NCBI GenBank assembly: GCA_014607495.2
Contig: CP053156.1
Coordinates: forward strand, 4,712,001 to 4,776,000
Source: Carposina sasakii
Taxonomy: Eukaryota > Arthropoda > Insecta > Lepidoptera > Carposinidae
Direction of reading: 5' to 3'
DNA: 64,000 bases
Below, in pieces: positions 12,301-21,300 of this stretch. Position 1 is the stretch's first letter, and each line of letters starts with the position of its first letter. Position numbers and translations under genes: made by a program. The notes beneath the pieces are model-generated. The model worked only from the letters and a program-made list of their open reading frames with translations, ran no database searches and had not been told where the DNA came from.

Positions 12301-15300
12301 TTTTTTCGCATTATACTTTAAACCGTGTGACAGAGCATAAGCCTCACAGACCTTCAGCAGCTTTCTAAGCCCCCCAATTGAAGGACTCAGCAACATCATG
12401 TCGTCTGCGTAACTAAGATTGTTTACGCACACATCATCAATAAAGCATCCAACATGTGTGTTGCTGAGCTCTACAATGAGGTCATTTAGGTCATGTTTAA
12501 GAGACGTGGGGATGTCAAACCCCCTTGTCTCACTCCACATTTTAAATCATACTCATCAGAATATGAATTTACCCACCTCACAACATTCACCTGATTGCTG
12601 TACTTCTATGAAAAAATCCTAATAACATCATGAGACACACCTGCATTTTCAAGCTTTGACCACAGCCTGCTATACGAAACCATGTCAAAGGCCTTGGACA
12701 AATCTAGGAAACATGCATAAATAGGAGTTTTCCTTTATACATAATAATTGACTGTATGTTTTATAGCTAGTATAGCACTCTCTGTAGAGAGCCTCTGTCT
12801 AAAACCAAATTGTGTGTCCTGCAGAGGTGACATAACCGCATCAAGTTGCTTATCCAGTAATCCATCCAAAACCCTTGCCATGCTTGTGGCTAAAGAGATC
12901 GGTCTATAATTTAATTTTTCTGATGCATCTCCAGTAGGGTTCTTCATAATTGGTACCACAATTTTCCTCATAAGATCCTTAGGTAAATATGAATGTCGAA
13001 CACACAGAGTAAACAGCATAGCCAGTATTCTATAAAGATGAGGTCCAGCATGCTGCAGGTGCTCCATGCTAAGCCCATCATAGCAAGGCGACTTACCTCT
13101 TTTCATAGTCTTTATAATTGTTAACACCTCCTTGGCAGAAAATCTAATAGGCTGCTGAACACAACCATACTTAACATCGCGCACCGACAGCATAGACGAT
13201 TGCACTATTAAATGGTCCTTAAACATATTGGCTATTTTCCCCTGGTCACTAACCACATCCACACTCATAGGAAGTTTTATTTTGCTATTCAAACTCTTAG
13301 TTCCTTTCCAAAACTTATTAAACTTTTTTGTCGAATGCTGTGAGGCAAGAATGTCCATTTTGATTTGTTCCTGATTATTAATACAATATTTTAGACGAGA
13401 TTTTAATACTTTCCTACTGTCACACATTTTCAAAGATAGGTCCACTACTAGACTTTCCGTAGTGCATATAAAGTTGAAAATTATTACACATCCTATCCGC
13501 ACATTCACTTAGAGTATTACTAATACGAGTAGAGTATTTACTTAAAGTACTTGGAAATTCTATGCATCTGAATCTATTATTACAAAGTTTGTAATATTCA
13601 TCAATCTCATCTGCTTCTCTCATACCCCATAAATTATTTCTGCTTGTGGGATTATTAGTTATTTCCAACTTAGTTTTAAATACCTCTAGATTACATGTTA
13701 TTTCTAAAGGAAAATGATCGGAGCAGTATACATCGTACTGGACCCTTGCGCTAAGTACTAACTGCCATACTGACTCAATAACCAGACAATGATGCAACCA
13801 GCTTTTATAATCATTAGCCTCACTAAGAAACGTATAAGTATCAGAAGAGCTGCCTAGCTTTACAATATCAGCACAAATCCAATCATTTTCTGAACAGAAA
13901 TTTAACAGTTCGCTACCAAATAAGCCTGTTGGGTAGGCATTCAGATAACCTAGGATAAATACCTGTTCCACACTGTTGTCCAGAATAATAGCACTAATCT
14001 CTCCTAGAACATGGGCAAAGTCGGGGAGATTTGACTGACAGTCTGTTGGCATATATACACCAAAGAACATAATCTCACAATTTTCACCTATTATTGCCTT
14101 TATTGCAACGATCACTCGCGCACTTAACGATCGAAACACTACGAAAAACACTTTTTCGCCACATTAGCGCAACGTCGCCATAGGGCCTGCCCCGATGCAC
14201 GCCAACCGTTGGGTCCATGGAGGATTTCGCCGTATTCCCAAAGTCTTCATTTATGTCACCAAGTAACGATAAGTCATGCGAGTACAGCCAACTTTCCTGC
14301 AGGGCCAACACATATGCTTGTTTACATAATCTTTTTACACATTCAATACCTTTCTTGACGTTTTTACAGTTAAATGTTATTAACTAGGTTTGATCCATCA
14401 TTGACTGGTAAGTTTGTACATGATACACGTTTCTCTGTCAACTCCATCGAAGCATTACGTCTAAAATGTATATAGGTATACCTTCTAAAGGAAATCCCAT
14501 CGGGCCATAGGCTGTCATTCAGAAATATATCAATTTTGCTTCTTGACACATAAATTTTAAAATAATTATTCCCTTTTCATGGTAATTTTCTCAGGGATAA
14601 CTCTCTTGTGTTTTTTCCAGGATGTAATCACGAATGTCATTTTCCGATGTGTTTTGTTTACATTAGAAATGAATAGGGGAACCTTTATTTCTGCCGCCTT
14701 GAAGTTGACTCCCGACTGACTTACTGCCGTTCCATTCTTACTCTCAAATCTATTTCTATATCTCTTTGGTTGCACAACTTTCCATCTTCTGTTTAGACGT
14801 GGCTTGACACATGATTACGTCACCACCCGCTGCCTATCGTGAATCCTGTAACAGTTGTACCGTGATTCCGCGTTGAACACTAAATTTATTTTCCAAATAT
14901 TGCCAAATAGGTCGGTAATTCCGGGCCCTATTCCATATAAGTACCTACACTGTATGTAAATTAATACCCTTCTTCATAATAATAACACTTAGTCAACATA
15001 AAATCATCCTGTTTAGTACTTTTCATCTCTTAAAACCGGGAGTGCTTTCAGGACCTTTTTGAAAGGTTTTATTTAGCGATAAGGCTAAACGAATTTTTGG
15101 TAAAATTGAATCATGTAGGAATATACTATGCAAAGTTAGATACATGTGAAAATAAATTATACATATCATTATAAAGGGAAGCAGCGTGGGAAAGCCACCC
15201 GCGAGGTGGACGGATGACCTGGCCAAGGTTGCGGGCATCGGTTGGATGCAGGCTGCTTCCGACCGGTCGGAGTGGAGGTTGTTGGGGGAGGCCTATGTCC

Positions 15301-18300
15301 AACAGTGGACTTCTCAGGGCTGTAAATGATGATGATAATGATTATAAAGGGCGTGAGCGACATTGAATCAAATACTGAAATCAAGACTTCAGCGAAGTAA
15401 ATAATTATTTGTATCTAAATTAAAATTGTGTGTATGTATCTATTATAATATACACAACAGGAGATGATTTCAAAACAATAATGCAACGCACAATAAGTAA
15501 ACAATTTTAAAGCATCATATCCATATGATATGATATACTATGCGGTATTCTTGCAAAACAGTTTAGGGCCGATTTTTTCAATTCAGATAGCCTATCTATG
15601 ATTATAGAAAAAATCGGCCTTTATACAGATTCTATACAAAGGACAAAGTTGACGTTAAGTATTTTTTTTTTTTTTTACACTACACAACACATTAACCTAG
15701 TCCCACACTAAGATCCCTAAGGTCTTGTGTCGTGGGTACTAAGCAACGGTATATAAATACATAGATAAGTATATAAACATCCATGACTCGGAAACAAACA
15801 TCGATATTCATCACATCAATATTTGCACCTACCGGGATTCGAACCCAGGACCTATGGCGTCGCAGGCAGGGCCACTACCAAATACACCAATCGGCCGTCA
15901 GGCTTATTTCAATCTTGATCGAGTTTTAGAAAGAATAGAACTTATTCCTTGATCAAGTTTTTGAGAAAGATAACATAAAATTTTATCCTTCTAACAGGAT
16001 CTGATTGGAAAAATTGGCCCTTAAAGTCAACTATCTACTACTATACAGCCTCTTATACCCACTGATGAGTAAAGGCCTCCTCTTCCCTATGCCACTGTCC
16101 TCTGTCCTGGGCCAACCTCATCCACTGCTGTCCAGCAACCCTTCGGATATCATCTGACCATCGGGTGGGTGGTCTGCCCCTCGGTCTTAAAGCATCCCTT
16201 GGCCACCATTCCGTCACCGCCTTGGTCCATCGACCATCATCCCTCCTGGCCAAATGTTCCGCCCACCTCTACTTCAGCCTCACGATAAGTTTACCCACGT
16301 CCACGACCCTTAAAGTCACTAATATCTAATAAGTAATGAGCATTAGCTTTTCAACATACGAGTAAATTACACCCTGTATCTGTACGTAGGTATATCTACT
16401 TCGTTTGGCCAAAAAATTACGACATACGATACTAATGACCTATGTAAATATTTCGTCAAATTGACAACAGTAATCAGCGATCTACTTTATTGCTTGTGCA
16501 AGTATGGACTTATTGACCCATTAGATTCAATTTGTGGTTAATAGGACCTCTTTCGTTGTTTGGGTTTGAGGCTCTGAGTAATGATAATGCGAATGTGATA
16601 GAAATAAGGATACTGGATAGACTGTGTAAATTCAAACAGAAAAATAACTAGGTATAGGTATATTATTATGTGAAATACGGTTAACTGTCCTTACATCTAT
16701 TACCAACATTTTTATTACACTTGTACCGATTTTTTCAATGGTCAGATAGTTAGTCTGAAGGATAAATTTAATGCTGTCTTACACAACTTAATCAATATAT
16801 CGTCTTCAGCCCATTGCAGTTCACTGCTGGACGTAGGCCTCCCCCAGGGCACGCCACAAGGCTACTACCACAGGGGGGTTTTGCCCATAGTCACCACGCT
16901 GGGCAGGCGGGTTAGTGACCGTGAGGGTGATTTTCGAACTAGGTATGTTGTCAGCACGGGAGACGCTGCTGCCCACTTCCCGGAAACCCTTAATCGCCTC
17001 TTACGATACCCACGGGCATGCATGGGGTGGTACGAATTCTACTCTGCCGGTACCACGCGGCTAAAAATCAATATATAGACAACATTAATTTTATCCTTCA
17101 GATAAGCTATCTAATAACCATTGGAAAAATTGACTCTTAAAAATAAACATTTGATTTCGAGTCTCAAATGTTGTGAACAGGTTCTCTAGTGAACTATTTT
17201 CATAGCACTTCGTTCAACATTACGTCTTGTTACATCCTGTATAAACTTTTGTGTGAGTTTTAGACCTTTGTATTTTCTTAATAAAACATTAACATTATTA
17301 AACTAAGTTATTGTAGGATGTACTCGTATCTTACGTAATAAGTACGAGTAAAGTTACTTACTACTCAATTACATTATGTTTGAATAATGATACGTAATGT
17401 ACTTATTTATGTGAGTAATTAACTACGAAAACACATGGGTATCAGACAAATTATACTAACAGCGAGACTGTAACACATTTATGTTAATAAATAAAGGATA
17501 TACAGGTTGTGAGTGACAGCCAGACAAATATTGAAATGTTGAGCAGGTACCATTATGTTGAGTTAAATGACAGTGTTTTACTCGCAGGAAATGCATTTTT
17601 AATTTGATTATTCGCAATGTTTGCTTTCAGCGCCTATCGTATCGGGCGTTCCTGTGAATCGCTAAATGGGCTTATCGGTTGTTGTGTGTTTTTGTATCAC
17701 TTGTCGTGACTTTCCATTAGGGTTCATCAATAATTATTTGAGCGCAACATTTTTTTGAAAATCAAGTATTATATATAATACAACAATGATTGAAACATGA
17801 AATTCATCGTAGACTTATAACTCTATTATTTTTAGATATAGAGAATTATTTCCCTCAAATAACTTAATATAACTTACTGACATACAACCATTATGAGCAA
17901 ATACAAGGTGATTTTTGGTCGTCTACGTTTCGGAAAACTACGGAATCTCCTCATCATTACGATCATTTTTCTCCATGGAAGCATATCTGGGAAGTGTCTG
18001 GTTTCCAAAATATTAGGGTCCAAAGTTGAGTATATAGACTGCGTTTTTCTGCATAAACGCACATAGACGCGCGTAGCAAGATTTTTACACGACAAATAAT
18101 TAATATCTATCTATGATAAAACTTGCATAAACACTGGACACCATAAATTTTGACCGATCAAGTAATTACATTTTGGTTTGTTTTTCAAAAAAAATTTCAT
18201 CGTTTCCCAGCATCTTTTTTAGCATAAACTTACTTTATTTGATGTATAGAGTACGTACCCTTCGTTAAGGGTGGCCACGAAAAAACACCCTGTAGATTCA

Positions 18301-21300
18301 TTCAATTTTTTTTTTTATCAAAAAATAAACGTATAAAGAAATTATCTTAAAGACAAGATTGGGGGACGAGATTATTAATTTATCCATGTTAAAAGTTGCT
18401 TATGTTACTTACATACGTACATACTTCGGATTTAATTGATCACGTAGGCCTTCCCCAGGGTACGTCACATCACAAGACTGCCATGGGGGGTATTTGCCCA
18501 TAGTCACCACGCTGGGCAGCAACCGCAGTGACCGCAGTTTGTATTTTGGAGTATGTTGTCAACACGGGAGGCGCTGCTGCCCGCCTCCCGGAAACCCTTA
18601 ATCGCCTCGTACGATACCCACGAGCAGACATGGGGTGGTACGAATTCTACTCTGCCGGTACCACGCGGCCATAGGCCAACACTGCTTAATCCACTGAAGC
18701 ACTGAAAGATATTAGTTGCATCTCCTTCCGTGAATGTTTGTAATAATAGTCGTCTAAGGATCTCAGAAGAAGCGACGAGCTAAGCAACTTTTTACATCTG
18801 GCCTCGCCATAATGGGGTTGTTTTCTATGGTCGAATCTTATTAAGAGATAAAGGCGTGATTATATGTATGTATGTTTGATTCTGAATAACATTTTATGCT
18901 TATCAGAATAAATTACCAAAATCATACCTATCTGTAAAATTACAATTTGATTATGTGGCCAAATGAAGTAGTATTATGATTTCAAAGTTAAGTGGGCAAG
19001 TCCATATTTGAAATGTAAAATTAATTGAATATTACAACATCACATGTCCACCTGCATCATTTACAGCAACTTTTGTTTTGTGACCATATTTATAAACGCA
19101 ATATTTAATATAGCTGTAGAACAAAAGTTCTTTTAAGCGCATACAAGTTACTGAAAGAGTGACGTCATATTGCGGTAGCCGTTTGTATGGAGCGTTTTTT
19201 GGCAAATGTAAATTTTTTTTAAAGATATTAAAATCGTTATATCCCAGAAAGTTTTCACGCTAGCGAAGTTTTTCTTTCGTAAATGTGGTGATCATTGGAC
19301 ACTAAAGAGTCGTTAATGATATCAACTGGTCAAAGTGGAATAGACCATACTAAACAGGGCTGTGTTATGCTTCGTAATCCCGCAGTTGCCAGAACCTCAT
19401 CATGGGAACACAGCTATATGCACATATTTTCCACAGATTCTAAGTCACATGTCTATTTTCCAGAAAATATTAAAAAATCGTAATCAAATCGGAATATTGA
19501 AAATACAAACATGTGATATCTAGTCTCTAATCATATGGATAGGTTCTCTGTTATAGTAACCCAGTTTCATAGCATTTTGCTTAACATACTTACCCCTTCT
19601 GTTACACCCTGTATGTAATTTAACATAGCGTGCCATGTACGAGGAACTATAAATTGCCTAATCTGACATTTTATTATTACGATGACGGAAGTAAAAGCTA
19701 TAATCACGCCATGTAACAACCAATACGCTGCAGACCGGAAATAAAATGCCCATGACTTCGCACGATTAGGATGTTTAATCTATAATCATAAAAAACGTCG
19801 TTAGCGAATTAGTACCAACTTTTACGACAACAAACTACAGAAAAATGTACCACAGATATAATAATACTATAGAAATAGTATCACCTATTCCACTTATTAT
19901 ATAAAAACAAATACATAATAATATCAATTTATTTTTTCCAGATCGTATGAAAAATGACTAAACAACTCAGGAATGTTCATACAATCTTGAAAAATAATTG
20001 TGTGATTTCTCAAACAAAGAGTTCATAGCATTTCGCTGAACATATCCCTTTTGTTACACCCTGTATATAAATGAGGATAAGTATTCCAAATAACAAAGCT
20101 AGACGAAGAAAAGGACAAGTGTGTACTTAACGCAACAGAATAATTCCTCTGTGGTCACGTTTGTCGGGATCTAAAAGGATTTTTTATAATGTCTAATTTG
20201 AAAGGGTATCCATTTCCTTTTTATCAAATTACCTGAGCCCGTTTTTAACAACAAGTATATCAATATACGTACACACTACACATCATCATTATAAAACAAA
20301 GTCGCTTTCTGTTGTCTGTCCCTATGTATGCTTAGATCTTTCAAACTAGGGAACGGATTTTGATGCGGTTTCTTTTAATATATAGAGTGATCCACAAGGA
20401 AGGTTTATCATGTATAACTAAGGACCCGCCCTGGCTTCGCACGGGAGTAATGCACTCTCACGCGGGCGAAGCCGTGGGCAGCCGCTAGTATTTAATAATA
20501 CTTACTACGTTGACGGCCGGTTGGTGTAGTTAGTAGTGACCCTGTCTGCGACGCCATAGGTCCTGGATTCGAATCCCGGTAGGTGCAAACATTGATATGA
20601 CGAATATCGATCTTTGTTTCCAAGTCATGGATATTTCTATACTTATCTATGTATTTATATACCGTTGCCTAAGAACACCCACAACACAAGACCTTAGGGA
20701 TCTTAGTGTGGGACTAGGTCAATGTGTTGTGATGTGTGTGATAATTATAATAATATCGGTATAGATATTTTTATCTATTAACAGGCCATTTACTTTAAAA
20801 GAAAAAAACGTACACATATACGCTTCTATGCCCAGTGGCCTTAGACAAATTAAAATTATTTCTCAATCGAATCGATAGGTGTTCATCTAAGGGACCCCCA
20901 CACTGGCGTCTCATGAGGGTCTTTTGTTAATAATTTAATTTTCGCACATTTGTCAAGTAACATGATGAAAACCTACCGCTATTGGTGGGATTGTTACAAC
21001 GGGATTGTGCGTTGTCTGTCTGTCAGTCACTCACTCAATCGGCCAATAATGTAGAAGAGTAAGGTATAAATCGATTGATCATTGCATGATGCTAATAACA
21101 TCATGACATTACAAAAACAGTTCAATGGGGCTTGAAAACATAAAATACCATTCAATAACACCAAAACCTCTATTTCAGGTGGTGAAGATGATGATAGTGG
21201 TGGTGGTGATCTTCGCGGTGTGCTGGCTGCCATTCCACGTGTACTTTGTTGTGACGTCATACTACCCAGATGTGGTCAACTACTCGCACATACAGGAGAT

